Numbered from the stretch's first letter, positions 17,036 through 25,686 are shown. The stretch is 64,000 bases of DNA from Alphaproteobacteria bacterium (GCA_018826515.1 JAHKAM010000057.1:1-64000); one strand, 5' to 3'. Numbers and translations: made by a program. Notes: generated by a model from the sequence alone, not told the origin.

Positions 17036-17248
17036 CTATTCGGCGGCCTTGAGGCGACCGGCCGATTCCTTGCCCGAACGCGAGTCGCGTTCGACTTCGT
17101 AGGAAATCTTCTGATTTTCGTTGAGCGTGCCCAGGTCGGACGTTTCAACGGCCGAGGCGTGGACGAACACGTCCTTGCCGCCGTCGTCGGGGGCGATGAA
17201 ACCATAGCCCTTGGTGGAGTTATACCATTTTACAGTGCCGGTAGCCAT
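17036..17248 (-). CDS. Cold-shock domain protein, CspA family (copy 1)
   Basis: This 70-residue protein is a single OB-fold cold-shock domain with RNP1 KGYGFI and RNP2 DVFVHAS motifs. It binds single-stranded RNA or DNA and acts as an RNA chaperone. It is about 75% identical by eye to a second copy at 18266-18478 and shares with it a 21-nt identical leader segment at about the same distance from the start. AGGTCTC lies ahead of the ATG. Two hairpins follow the stop. Confidence 0.94.
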   Translation of the reverse strand: MATGTVKWYNSTKGYGFIAPDDGGKDVFVHASAVETSDLGTLNENQKISYEVERDSRSGKESAGRLKAAE

Positions 17249-17289
17249 TTTGAGACCTCCGTTAGGCGTTGACCGCCGGAAGAGGTTCC

Positions 17290-17375
17290 GGGTCGGCCTG
17301 TCGGGTCTGAATGGGATCGGCTTTGGACCTCGGTGCGCGATGCAAAGGGACAGCGGCGTTTCGCAAGAGATCGAC
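17290..17375 (-). promoter_or_regulatory. Conserved leader region of cspA1
   Basis: Bases 17294-17314 are identical over 21 nt to 18522-18542 upstream of the second cold-shock gene, 46 and 44 bases before the respective starts. Further upstream, ACCTC, GTGCG and GGCGTTTCGCA segments also recur in both (plus-strand reading). The likely meaning is a shared 5' UTR or promoter that controls cold-shock gene expression; the exact boundaries are not defined. Confidence 0.55.
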
Positions 17376-17465
17376 GAGGCCTCAAATGGGCGCTTTGCCG
17401 CCCAATAGCAAGCTGTGCGGTATCGAAGCCGGCGGGACGCCTTTGCAGCGCCCCGCCGGAAGGCG

Positions 17466-18059
17466 TCAGTTGGGCAGGGAGACGGCGTCGGTGACGTGGA
17501 TCACGCCGTTGGACTGGAATACGTCCGCCTGGGTGACCCGGGCCCGACCGCCTTTTTCGTCGGTCAGGATGACGGAGCCGCCGTCGAGGGTGGCGACGAG
17601 GGTATCGCCCGAAACCGTGGTCAGGGCTGCGCGGCCTCCGCCGGCCTGGATGGCGGCGACGACGTCAGCGGCCGACACCCGTCCGGCGACCACGTGCGCC
17701 GTCAGGATCTTGGTCAGGGTGGCGCGGTTGGCGGGCTGAACCAGGGACTCGACCGTGCCGGCGGGCAATCTGGCGAAGGCGGCGTCCGTCGGGGCGAAGA
17801 CAGTGAAGGGGCCGGGTCCGGACAGGGTCTCGACGAGACCGGCGGCGGTGACGGCGGCGACCAGGGTGGTGTGGTCGGCCGAGTTCACGGCGTTCTGCAC
17901 GATGTTGCGGTCGGGATACATCGCCGCGCCGCCGACCATCACGGTCGCATCGGGCGCAGAGGCTCCGCCCATGTCGTCCATGGTGGTGCAGGCGGTGGTG
18001 AACAGGGCCCCGGCGGCGAGCGTGGCGATGAGGACGGCGCGGGTGGGGGTGAAGGTCAT
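17466..18059 (-). CDS. Fasciclin-domain lipoprotein
   Basis: This 197-residue protein has a lipoprotein-like signal (Cys24 in LFTTAC) and one fasciclin (FAS1) domain (about 60-195) with the H1 and H2 boxes TVFAPTDAAF and NGVIHVTDAVSLP. FAS1 domains mediate adhesion or ligand binding at the cell surface; bacterial roles are mostly undefined. The ATG at 18059 is preceded by AGGAGAG. It is flanked by two cold-shock genes on the same strand; a terminator from the upstream one separates them. Confidence 0.85.
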   Translation of the reverse strand: MTFTPTRAVLIATLAAGALFTTACTTMDDMGGASAPDATVMVGGAAMYPDRNIVQNAVNSADHTTLVAAVTAAGLVETLSGPGPFTVFAPTDAAFARLPAGTVESLVQPANRATLTKILTAHVVAGRVSAADVVAAIQAGGGRAALTTVSGDTLVATLDGGSVILTDEKGGRARVTQADVFQSNGVIHVTDAVSLPN

Positions 18060-18196
18060 GTCGGTGTCTCTCCTGAGCGGCCGTCTTTGCGGCGCAGGCG
18101 GAGAGACGGGCGGGTCGCCGGGGCGGATGCGCCTGTGCGGCGTCTGGCCACGGCCTGAAGCCAGAAGGCGTCGGCATACGTGGGGTGGCGCATACG

Positions 18197-18230
18197 AAAA
18201 CGGCGGCGAAGGCATTCACCCTCGCCGCCG
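18197..18230 (-). terminator. Intrinsic terminator downstream of cspA2
   Basis: On the minus strand, CGGCGGCGA (18230-18222) pairs with TCGCCGCCG (18209-18201), with a loop region of 12 bases, followed by TTTT (18200-18197). It lies 36 bases after the cspA2 stop. Confidence 0.75.
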
Positions 18231-18265
18231 TCGAAATCATGCGTCGGTCAGGCCGACGCGAGACC

Positions 18266-18478
18266 TCAGCCTTCGGTCTTCAGCTGACCAGCCGATTCCT
18301 TGCCCGAACGCTTGTCGCGCTCGATTTCATAGGAAACCTTCTGGTTTTCATCGAGGCCGCGCAGGCCTGCCTGCTCGACGGCCGAGATGTGGACGAACAC
18401 GTCCTTGCCGCCGTCGTCAGGCTGGATGAAGCCGTAGCCCTTGGTGGAGTTGAACCATTTAACAGTGCCGGTAGCCAT
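18266..18478 (-). CDS. Cold-shock domain protein, CspA family (copy 2)
   Basis: This 70-residue cold-shock protein shows the RNP1 KGYGFI and RNP2 DVFVHIS motifs and FNSTKG-type nucleic acid-binding aromatics. It differs from copy 1 mostly in the middle and in the C-terminus ([11 protein letters not shown] versus KESAGRLKAAE). AGGTCC precedes the ATG. The upstream leader shares a 21-nt identical block with copy 1. An intrinsic terminator follows. The two likely differ in timing or level of expression, which sequence does not show. Confidence 0.94.
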   Translation of the reverse strand: MATGTVKWFNSTKGYGFIQPDDGGKDVFVHISAVEQAGLRGLDENQKVSYEIERDKRSGKESAGQLKTEG

Positions 18479-18509
18479 TTTCAGGACCTCCGCTAGCGTT
18501 GGCCCCAGG

Positions 18510-18605
18510 GAAAAGCCCCTGCGGCCTGTCGGGTCTGAATGGAGCGGCTAGACCTCAGTGCGAAAGCAGAGGGTGGCGTTTCGCAGAGAGCTCGACAAAA
18601 CGCTT
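18510..18605 (-). promoter_or_regulatory. Conserved leader region of cspA2
   Basis: Bases 18522-18542 match the leader of cspA1 exactly (21 nt). Additional matches (GACCTC, GTGCG, GGCGTTTCGCA in plus reading) continue to about 18585. Conservation in noncoding DNA at the same distance from two paralogous starts points to a functional 5' UTR or promoter. Confidence 0.55.
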
Positions 18606-18650
18606 TTGGACCGGCGACGCGGCGAAATCAAGATGGCCCGGCGGGCTGGC

Positions 18651-18863
18651 CTATTCCGCGGCCTCGCCCTCGGGCGTGGCGATATAGTGCTCCTGGCAAA
18701 GTTTGCGCAGGGCGGCGGTCAGGGTCGGGCCGTACAGGGAATCCTGGATGCGTTCGAAACCTTCGGCCTGCAGGGCCTGCTTGATCTCGCCGACAGTGCG
18801 GCAGCCGCCGCCGCGCGCCAGTTCATAGGCGCGTTCAAGGGTCGTGGGACGATGGTTTGACAT
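18651..18863 (-). CDS. Conserved-looking small protein, unknown function
   Basis: This 70-residue protein starts MSNHRPTTLERAYELARGG and includes VGEIKQALQAEGF and LYGPTLTAALRKL segments. It reads as a compact helical fold, perhaps winged-helix-like. Upstream bases (AGGACAAATG in minus reading) supply a good ribosome site. No family was recognised. It lies between cspA2 and a TorF porin, all on the minus strand. Confidence 0.65.
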   Translation of the reverse strand: MSNHRPTTLERAYELARGGGCRTVGEIKQALQAEGFERIQDSLYGPTLTAALRKLCQEHYIATPEGEAAE

Positions 18864-18913
18864 TTGTCCTAAATAGGAAGCCTCACGGGAAAAGCGAGGC
18901 CTGTTTCGCGGAT

Positions 18914-19609
18914 TCAGAAGGCGAAGCTGACGCCGGCCACCAGGGCGTCGGCATATTGCTCGCCCGGAACGTCGGCGTCGGTGGCGTGATAGCGCAGGTC
19001 GGCTTCGATATTCCGGGTCAGGGCGTAGCTGAAGCCGGCGTTCCACCCCGTGTAATCGAGGCTGTTGTCCTGTTCGCGCCGGCCGATGGACGCCGTGCCG
19101 GAGAGCTTGTCGGTGAAGTCCCAGCCGACTCGGGCCTCGACCCAGGTCCAGGCCTCGGTCGAGCCGATGCTGTCAGGGCTGTACTGAAGCCGCAGGCGGC
19201 CGCTGGCCGGGCCGATCGAGCGTCGGACGTCGGCGGTGAACTCCCACGCGTCATTGTCCGCGCCCGGATTGGCGTCGACCTGATATTTCCAGGCCGCATT
19301 CAGGTCCAGGTCGAAGCCGGCGACCTGGGGGCGTACCCCTGCCGAGGCCTTCACCTCCAGTTCCGACCCGGTCGAGCTGCGCACCGTCTCGAAGGCCGGC
19401 CCGGCGTAGAACAGGCCCGTATCGCTCTCCCACTGGGCCTCGCCCCAGACGAAGGCGTCGCCGTCGGACTTGGACGCCTCCTTGGAGCGGTTGTCCGTGG
19501 CGGCGCCGAAGGCGAAGGCCCACGTTCCGGCTCCGGGCGCAGCGTCCTGGGCGGCGGCGGGAACGGCCACGAGCAGCAGGCCGGCGGCGGTCATCAGGGT
19601 GCGGAGCAT
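18914..19609 (-). CDS. TorF-family putative porin
   Basis: This 231-residue outer-membrane beta-barrel has a signal peptide (1-21, ending VPAAAQ), then amphipathic strands spaced as in the TorF/conserved TIGR02001-like family, and a C-terminal Phe (VAGVSFAF), the usual barrel-insertion signal. A second member of the same type is at 54955-55650. Substrate unknown. The stop lies about 50 bases upstream of the small 70-residue gene on the same strand. Confidence 0.75.
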   Translation of the reverse strand: MLRTLMTAAGLLLVAVPAAAQDAAPGAGTWAFAFGAATDNRSKEASKSDGDAFVWGEAQWESDTGLFYAGPAFETVRSSTGSELEVKASAGVRPQVAGFDLDLNAAWKYQVDANPGADNDAWEFTADVRRSIGPASGRLRLQYSPDSIGSTEAWTWVEARVGWDFTDKLSGTASIGRREQDNSLDYTGWNAGFSYALTRNIEADLRYHATDADVPGEQYADALVAGVSFAF

Positions 19610-19639
19610 GGGAGTCGCCTCGTTGGATCGAGGCGGGGT

Positions 19640-20566
19640 CTAGAGGCGCTTCTTGTCAAATTTGTTACAGGCCTGCGTAAATTCGTCCGTTAGCCGACGG
19701 ATAAGTTCGGCCGTCGGCAGGACATCGCGCACGCCTGCCGAGCCCTGGCCGGCAGACCAGACGGTCTTCCAGGCCTTGGCCTCATCGGCCATGTCGAGCT
19801 TGTGCTCGGGCAGGGATTTCGGGTCGATGCCGTTGGCGATCAGCGAGGGCGTCAGGAAATTCGCCGGGATGCCCGAGACGGCGGGGGTATAGGTGATGTC
19901 CGAGGCGCCGGCCTCGACGATCATCTGCTTGTATTCCGCCTGGGCCATCGACTCCGTCGTCGAGATGAAGCGGGTGCCCATATAGGCGAAGTCGGCGCCC
20001 ATCATCAGGCTCGCCGCGACGTCGCTGCCGGTCGAGAGGCAGCCCGACAGGATAATGGTCCCGTCGAAGAAGGACCGCACCTCCTCGACCAGGGCGAAGG
20101 GGTTGACCACCCCGGCGTGACCGCCGGCGCCGTTGGCCACGAGGATCAGGCCGTCCACGCCCGCCTCGGCCGCCTTGCGGGCGTGCCGCACATTGGCGAT
20201 GTCATGGAAGACCCCCCCGCCATAGCCGTGCACCGCCTCGACCACGTCGCGCACCGCGCCCAGCGAGGTGATGATCAGCGGCACCTTCTCCTCGACCGAG
20301 ACCATCATGTCGGCCATCAGGCGCGGGTTCGTCGGATGGACGATGTGGTTGACGCCGAAGGCCGCGGCGTCGGGGTTCAGCCGCGCCTTGATCTCGTGCA
20401 GCCATTCCCGATAGCCCTCGGTGGTGCGCTGGTTCAGCGACGGGAAGGTGCCGATGATCCCCGCGTTGCAGGCCTCGACCACCAGGTCCGGCCCCGAGAC
20501 CAGGAACATGGGCGCCGCGATCACCGGCAGCTTGAGACCTTTTTGCAGCGATGCCGGAATGGCCAT
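19640..20566 (-). CDS. Nitronate monooxygenase family protein
   Basis: This 308-residue FMN-dependent TIM-barrel enzyme belongs to the nitronate monooxygenase/2-nitropropane dioxygenase family. The N-terminus LPVIAAPMFLVSGP, the VANGAGGHAG phosphate loop and the MGADFAYMGTRFISTTES segment are diagnostic. Family members oxidise alkyl nitronates such as propionate-3-nitronate; some are enoyl reductases, so substrate is tentative. It ends 30 bp upstream of the TorF gene and is divergent from queF. Confidence 0.87.
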   Translation of the reverse strand: MAIPASLQKGLKLPVIAAPMFLVSGPDLVVEACNAGIIGTFPSLNQRTTEGYREWLHEIKARLNPDAAAFGVNHIVHPTNPRLMADMMVSVEEKVPLIITSLGAVRDVVEAVHGYGGGVFHDIANVRHARKAAEAGVDGLILVANGAGGHAGVVNPFALVEEVRSFFDGTIILSGCLSTGSDVAASLMMGADFAYMGTRFISTTESMAQAEYKQMIVEAGASDITYTPAVSGIPANFLTPSLIANGIDPKSLPEHKLDMADEAKAWKTVWSAGQGSAGVRDVLPTAELIRRLTDEFTQACNKFDKKRL

Positions 20567-20696
20567 GGCGTTTCCCCGAGTTGTCTTTGGCTACGGATAG
20601 CGGGCTGTCGCGGGGGAAGGCAAATGGAAGGGAGCGGCGACCTCCGGCCCCAACCACCGGGATGACGCCGAACCGTGAACCGTCTACATCCCCGTC

Positions 20697-21158
20697 ATGA
20701 CCACAGACACCTCCGGCCTGCACCAGCTCGGCCAGCACACCATCCAGCCGACCAGCCCCGAGACGGCCGAGCTGGAGCGGGTCCCCAATCCTCATCCGGG
20801 AACGCTGTATCTGACGCGGTTCACGGCGCCGGAGTTCACCAGTCTGTGCCCGGTAACCGGCCAGCCGGACTTCGCCCATATCGTTATCGACTATGCGCCG
20901 GGCGACTGGCTGGTCGAGTCCAAGAGCCTGAAGCTCTATCTGACCAGCTTCCGCAACCACGGCGCCTTCCACGAGGACTGCACCGTCGCCATCGGCCGGA
21001 AAATCGCCGATCTGCTGCAACCGAAATGGCTGAGGATCGGCGGTTACTGGTATCCCCGCGGCGGCATCCCGATCGACGTCTTCTGGCAGACGGGCGTGGC
21101 TCCGGAGGGGCTGTGGCTGCCGGATCAGGGGGTGCCGACGTATCGCGGGCGGGGGTAG
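20697..21158 (+). CDS. queF: NADPH-dependent 7-cyano-7-deazaguanine reductase
   Basis: This 153-residue unimodular QueF reduces preQ0 to preQ1, a step in queuosine synthesis for tRNA. The catalytic Cys is in [12 protein letters not shown] and the QueF motif [21 protein letters not shown] is split as ESKSLKLYL and [11 protein letters not shown]. The length is typical of the short type. It is alone on the plus strand between two minus-strand operons. No other que gene is in the window, and no preQ1 riboswitch was seen upstream. Confidence 0.94.
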   Translation: MTTDTSGLHQLGQHTIQPTSPETAELERVPNPHPGTLYLTRFTAPEFTSLCPVTGQPDFAHIVIDYAPGDWLVESKSLKLYLTSFRNHGAFHEDCTVAIGRKIADLLQPKWLRIGGYWYPRGGIPIDVFWQTGVAPEGLWLPDQGVPTYRGRG

Positions 21159-21162
21159 GGGT

Positions 21163-21342
21163 CTAGCGACGCCGTCTGACGCGCGCCCACGCCAAGACCA
21201 GCAAGGCCGCCGCCAGAAGTGCGGCGCCAATCCAGTCCCACAGGCCGTCCGCCAGCAGGGCGCCGACGAGGCCGGTCAGGCTGAGTCCCGCCAGCATCAG
21301 AGGCGCGCCGAAAATGCCGAGGAGGGAGAAGCTGCCGCGCAT
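21163..21342 (-). CDS. Small membrane protein of siderophore operon
   Basis: This 59-residue protein has two hydrophobic helices (about 8-30 and 35-52) and ends RVRRRR. The ATG overlaps the stop of the PepSY gene (TGATG), so it is translationally coupled with it. No family was recognised with certainty. Its location suggests a partner of the PepSY reductase-like protein. Confidence 0.65.
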   Translation of the reverse strand: MRGSFSLLGIFGAPLMLAGLSLTGLVGALLADGLWDWIGAALLAAALLVLAWARVRRRR

Positions 21343-22427
21343 CAGACCCGCCGCTTCTTCGTCAGCCACAGGTAGAGACCCGACCCGAGGATGAAGATGG
21401 CCGCGAGGTCCAGCAGGGCCCAGACGATCTTGAGGCCCAGCCCGCCATAGTCGCCGAAATGCAGCGGCTGCGAGAGGGACAGGGCCTTCACATACCAGGG
21501 CGACCCGGCGACCGCGGCCAGTTCGCCGGTGCGGACGTCGATCAGGGCCGGGGTGGTCAGGTGCGTCGTCAGCGGCGTGTCGCCGTGGAAGAAGACGGCA
21601 TAGTGGTGGTCGGTGGAAAACTCTGTCCCGGGGAAGGCGACGAACTGCAGGGTGCGGCCGGGCAGGGCGGCCTTGGCCCGTTCGACGGCGGCGTCGAGCG
21701 AGGCCCATTCGCCGGGGGCGGCGGGCGCCTCATGCGCGGCGGTCAGATCGGCAAGGGCCGTGTCCTTCCAGTAGGCGAGGATCGGGGTCGCCAGGGTGTT
21801 GACGACACCGGTCGCACCGACGACCAGCACCCAGGCCACGGTGACCACGCCGAGAAGATTGTGCCAGTCGAGCCAGCGGGTGCGGGCGGCCTTTTCGAGC
21901 CGGAGCGTCCCGAACGGCAGCCGCCGCATGAAGGGGGCATAGAGCACCACGCCCGAGACCACGGCCACGATGAGCAGGAAGCCCATCCCGCCGAGGAACA
22001 GCATGCCGGGCAGGCCGAGGAACATGTCGGTGTGGAGTTGCAGCAGGAACTCCATCACCGGGTGCCCGGCGACCAGAGGGGCGGCGTCGCCGCTGGTCTG
22101 GTCGATGGGCTGGAAATTGTACTGGCCTGCGGGAGCGCCGGGCGCGCGGCTGGTGACGTTCACCACCGGCCGGTCCTCGTCGAAGCTCATGAAGGCGGGC
22201 GCGTCGCCCGGATGACGCGACAGGGCCGTGGCCAGCACCTCGTCGAGGTTCAGCCGCTCCCCGGCGGGATCCGCCGGGGACCATGCCTCGTCGAGCAGGA
22301 CATGGTTGAGCTCATGGGTGAACACCAGCGGCAGGCCGGTGACGCAGAGCATCAGCAGGAAGGCGGTCGAGACGAGGCTCGACCACTTGTGGACCCACGA
22401 CCAGACGCGGATGGTGCGGGTCTTCAT
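21342..22427 (-). CDS. PepSY-associated membrane protein
   Basis: This 361-residue inner-membrane protein has four helices (near 10-35, 135-160, 190-215, 330-355) and periplasmic PepSY-like regions. HKWSSLVSTAFLLMLCVTGLPLVF at the N-terminus (segments HKWSSLV and TGLPLVF) and the HNLLGVV and QPLHFGDYGG stretches, with conserved His residues, fit the PepSY_TM family. Relatives next to TonB receptors act as ferric-siderophore reductases with haem. It starts 5 bp after the receptor gene, so a role in releasing iron is likely but inferred. Confidence 0.85.
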   Translation of the reverse strand: MKTRTIRVWSWVHKWSSLVSTAFLLMLCVTGLPLVFTHELNHVLLDEAWSPADPAGERLNLDEVLATALSRHPGDAPAFMSFDEDRPVVNVTSRAPGAPAGQYNFQPIDQTSGDAAPLVAGHPVMEFLLQLHTDMFLGLPGMLFLGGMGFLLIVAVVSGVVLYAPFMRRLPFGTLRLEKAARTRWLDWHNLLGVVTVAWVLVVGATGVVNTLATPILAYWKDTALADLTAAHEAPAAPGEWASLDAAVERAKAALPGRTLQFVAFPGTEFSTDHHYAVFFHGDTPLTTHLTTPALIDVRTGELAAVAGSPWYVKALSLSQPLHFGDYGGLGLKIVWALLDLAAIFILGSGLYLWLTKKRRV

Positions 22428-22432
22428 CCGGC

Positions 22433-24583
22433 TCAGAAGTCCGTCGACAGCGACAGCCTGAGGGTCCGCGGCGCGCCCAGCGTCAGATAGTTGGCGCCGG
22501 GGTAGCCGCCGACAGCGACCCACTGCGCTTCGTCGGCGAGGTTCTCGACGCGCGCGCGCAGGGTGACGGGGCGGCCCGCGATGTCGGCGGCGTACCGAAC
22601 GCCGGCGTCGAACCGGATCGAGGACGAGAGCTCGACGGTGTTCAGGGCGTTGACCGGCTGTTCGCCCGTATAGACCGCACGGACTTCGAGGGTCAGGCCG
22701 GTCAGTCGGGGCGCGTCCCATTCGACATTGACGTTGCCCTGGACTTCCGGCGTGCCGATCGGGCGGTTTCCGTCCAGCGCCCCGGCCGCCGTGCGGGTCA
22801 GTTCGGCGTCCAGCCAGGTCCAGCCGCCGAGCACGCGCAGGCCGTCGCGGGGCTCGCCGAAGAAGGCGATCTCCACGCCGGTGTTCTGCTGCTCGCCATT
22901 GGCGGCGAAGACGCTGTTTTCGACATAGGCGCTGGCCAGGGTGCTGCGGAACAGGCTGACGCTGCCGCCGAAACGGCCGACGTCATATTTCATGCCCACC
23001 TCAACCTGCTTGCCGCGGAAGGGGTCCAGCGCCTCGCCGGCGTTGGAGACCGGCGCGCCGCCGCTCACCGCCGGGGCGATCTGGCCGGGGATCAGGGCCT
23101 CGGCATAGTTGGCGTAGAGCGAGATCTGTTCGATCGGTTTGTAGAGAAGGGCGAATACGGGGGTGACGGCGTCGCCCTCGTAGGCCGAGGCCGGCGCGCC
23201 GCTGTTGTAGTCGTAGGTCCGGGCCTCGATCGACTGGTAGCGGGCGCCGGCGGTGACCAGCAGCCGCCCGTCCATGAAGGACATCATGTCGGCGAGGGCG
23301 ACGCTGGCGTTGTCGACGCGCTCGGTCACATTGGGGGCCGACAGGTCGCCGCCGACGAAGAAATCGGGGGTCGGCGGCGCGACCGCGACCGGTGCGTACA
23401 GGTCGCTGGCGAAGCCGCCGAAATTGGAGAAGGCGTAGGCGTTGCGCGACGTCGACCGGACCTGCGAGGCCGAGGCGACCAGGGTGTGGCCGACCGAGCC
23501 GGTGGTCAGCTCGGCGCGGACGCCCGCGTCGGCGGACCAGACGGTGTCTTCGCGGGTGTTGTCGAACCGGTAGGCGCTCAGGGTTCCGTTCGGCTGGGCC
23601 CTGGGATTGGCCAGCACATTGGCTTCCTCGCCCCGACGACCGCCAAAGGCCGCCCATGCGGAGACCGTGTCGCCGAGATCAAACTCCCCGCGGGCGACGC
23701 CGAAAAGTTGTTGCTCGTCGGTGAAGGTCCAGGGCTGGGCGAAATTGCCGTCGGCCGGGGGCGGGGCGGGGACGGGGCCGGCCGGGGTCACCGTCGGGCG
23801 CGGGGCGTCGATGTGGTGGTCCTGCCAGCCGATGTCGGCGGAGAAGCGGGCGCGGTCGCCGCGGCGGTCCACGCCGAGCCCGATGGCGGTCAGCTGGCGG
23901 TCCTCGTCCTCGATCCCGGCCTCGCCGTCGCGGCGGGCGATGTTGAGGCGGCCGCCCCATTCGGCGGCCGGGCCGAAGCGACGCGCGAGGTCGGCGGCGA
24001 AATAGAGTTCGCTCTCGCCCTCGACGCCTGCCGTCAGCCGGTTCAGGTCGCGGTCCGGCGCCCGCTTGGGCGTCAGGTTGAAGGCGCCGCCGACGCCGCT
24101 GCCGCCGGGGGCCGCGCCGTTCAGGAAGGCGGTGGCGCCGTGGAAGACCTCGACCCGCTCAAGGAATTCCGCCGCCACGAACTGTCGCGGCAGGATGCCG
24201 TACAGGCCGTTGTAGGTCATGTCGTCCGAGTAAACCGGGAAGCCGCGGATGACGTACAGCTCCTGGAAATTGCCGAAGCCTTTGGACACGCGCACGGCCG
24301 GGTCGTTCTGCAGCACGTCGCCGACGCCGCGGGCCTGCTGGTTGCGGACCAGTTCCTCGGTGTAGCTGGTCGAGGCGAAGGGGGTGTCCATGGCGCTCAT
24401 GGCGCCGAACAGCCCGACCCGGCCGCCGCGCGCCACCTGACCGCCCGGGTAGGGCGAGGTCAGGGTGACCTGCGAACCCGTGACGATGACCTCATCAAGT
24501 TCAGCCGGTCCGGCCTCCTGGGCCAGGGCCGGGGCGCCGAGAACGGTAGCGCAGCAGGAGGCGAGCAGGAGAGACCGGAACAT
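22433..24583 (-). CDS. TonB-dependent siderophore receptor
   Basis: This 716-residue outer-membrane receptor has a signal peptide (1-22), a TonB box-like DEVIVTGS, a plug domain (about 40-190; LQNDPAVRVSKGFGNFQ, VIRGFPVYSDD, RVEVFHGATAFLNGAAPGG) and a 22-strand barrel ending LRLSLSTDF. The plug pattern is that of the FhuA/FpvA ferric-siderophore class. The ATG at 24583 is chosen over an upstream in-frame codon because the signal peptide begins there. The operon with the PepSY protein supports siderophore-iron uptake. The ligand is unknown. Confidence 0.9.
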   Translation of the reverse strand: MFRSLLLASCCATVLGAPALAQEAGPAELDEVIVTGSQVTLTSPYPGGQVARGGRVGLFGAMSAMDTPFASTSYTEELVRNQQARGVGDVLQNDPAVRVSKGFGNFQELYVIRGFPVYSDDMTYNGLYGILPRQFVAAEFLERVEVFHGATAFLNGAAPGGSGVGGAFNLTPKRAPDRDLNRLTAGVEGESELYFAADLARRFGPAAEWGGRLNIARRDGEAGIEDEDRQLTAIGLGVDRRGDRARFSADIGWQDHHIDAPRPTVTPAGPVPAPPPADGNFAQPWTFTDEQQLFGVARGEFDLGDTVSAWAAFGGRRGEEANVLANPRAQPNGTLSAYRFDNTREDTVWSADAGVRAELTTGSVGHTLVASASQVRSTSRNAYAFSNFGGFASDLYAPVAVAPPTPDFFVGGDLSAPNVTERVDNASVALADMMSFMDGRLLVTAGARYQSIEARTYDYNSGAPASAYEGDAVTPVFALLYKPIEQISLYANYAEALIPGQIAPAVSGGAPVSNAGEALDPFRGKQVEVGMKYDVGRFGGSVSLFRSTLASAYVENSVFAANGEQQNTGVEIAFFGEPRDGLRVLGGWTWLDAELTRTAAGALDGNRPIGTPEVQGNVNVEWDAPRLTGLTLEVRAVYTGEQPVNALNTVELSSSIRFDAGVRYAADIAGRPVTLRARVENLADEAQWVAVGGYPGANYLTLGAPRTLRLSLSTDF

Positions 24584-24730
24584 GGAGACGCTTTCGGGGG
24601 AAATGAGAACGCGTCGCAATATAGGATGCGTGGCGCGCGTTCAAGTGACAGCCCTGGCCATGGTGACGCAGCGTGATTCTGCATTATTTCGCCGCGAGCC
24701 AAGGCGGTTCCCTCCGGCTACCGTGACGCC

Positions 24731-25594
24731 ATGACCGACTCGCGCCGCCTCCCGCTCGAAACCTGGGGTCGCCACTGGCTGGGCCGGTTGCAGACATGGG
24801 CTGACCGCCGCCCGTGGAGCCGGTACGGCTTCGAATTCCTGATGTTCGGCATCAAACAGGCCTGGGCCTGTCTGTTCGGCGGGGCGATGCTGGCCCTGCT
24901 GCTGGCGACGCATCTTTGGTGGCCGGAGGAGGCGCCGGTCAGCCGCTATGACTGCCTCGTCGTCGCGGCGCTGGGCATCCAGGCGGCCATGCTGGCGCTG
25001 AAGCTGGAGAGCTGGGAGGAGGCGAGGGTGATCTTGGTCTTCCACGTCGTCGGCACGATCATGGAGCTGTTCAAGACCCAGGCGGGGTCGTGGATCTATC
25101 CGGAGGACAGCCTGCTGCGCATCGGCATGGTGCCGCTGTTCTCGGGCTTCATGTATGCGGCGGTGGGCAGCTACATCGCCCGCATCCAGCGCATCTTCGA
25201 CATCAAATTCCGCCACTATCCGCCGTTGTGGACGACCTGGGTGCTGGCGGCGGCGATCTACGTCAACTTCTTCGCCCACCACTGGCTGCCGGACGTGCGT
25301 CTGGGGCTGTTCGTCCTGACGGCGGTGCTGTTCGGGCGCGGCTGGTTCTATTTCACGCCGGACCGGAAGCGGCGGAAGATGCCCTTCCTGCTCGGCTTCT
25401 TTCTGGTCGCGACCTTCATCTGGCTGGCCGAGAATATCGCCACCTTCGCCAACGCCTGGGTCTATCCGTCCCAGAGCGACGGCTGGCACATGGTGTCGGT
25501 CGACAAGCTGGGCAGCTGGTTCCTGCTGATGATGATCAGCGTGGTGCTGGTGTCGCTGGTGCACCGGCCGGAGGAGGAAGGGGTGAGTGGCTAG
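24731..25594 (+). CDS. DUF817 family membrane protein
   Basis: This 287-residue protein has about eight hydrophobic helices and matches the DUF817 pattern: RYGFEFLMFGIKQAWACLFG (start of helix 1), KTQAGSWIYPE, SGFMYAAVGSYIAR, and WLAENIATFANAWVYPSQ. Function is unknown; it is an integral inner-membrane protein. The stop codon lies inside the left arm of the inverted repeat at 25585. It is divergent from the siderophore receptor with 147 bp between. Confidence 0.85.
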   Translation: MTDSRRLPLETWGRHWLGRLQTWADRRPWSRYGFEFLMFGIKQAWACLFGGAMLALLLATHLWWPEEAPVSRYDCLVVAALGIQAAMLALKLESWEEARVILVFHVVGTIMELFKTQAGSWIYPEDSLLRIGMVPLFSGFMYAAVGSYIARIQRIFDIKFRHYPPLWTTWVLAAAIYVNFFAHHWLPDVRLGLFVLTAVLFGRGWFYFTPDRKRRKMPFLLGFFLVATFIWLAENIATFANAWVYPSQSDGWHMVSVDKLGSWFLLMMISVVLVSLVHRPEEEGVSG

Positions 25595-25686
25595 TGGCTA
25601 GTGATTGCTGCTTCACTGCCGGCGGAATGGCGGCGCAGACAGCGCTATCGCGCAGGCGGTGGCCAGCCACTAGCCACTAGCCACTC
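25585..25686. repeat. Perfect 19-bp inverted repeat
   Basis: GAGTGGCTAGTGGCTAGTG at 25585-25603 is repeated exactly in inverse at 25668-25686, with 64 bases between. Each arm itself contains tandem GTGGCTA units. The left arm covers the DUF817 stop codon and the right arm ends 27 bp before the next gene. It could form a long hairpin in RNA between two co-oriented genes, or be a nonautonomous mobile element. No T-run follows. Confidence 0.85.

Noticed and set aside
20567-20696. preQ1 riboswitch ahead of queF
   Set aside because: No pseudoknot-like layout with an A-rich tail was visible in the 130-bp gap.
24584-24640. Possible Fur box ahead of the siderophore receptor
   Set aside because: Only a weak half-site (AATGAGAAC) is visible, without the symmetric partner; iron control is plausible but not supported by sequence.
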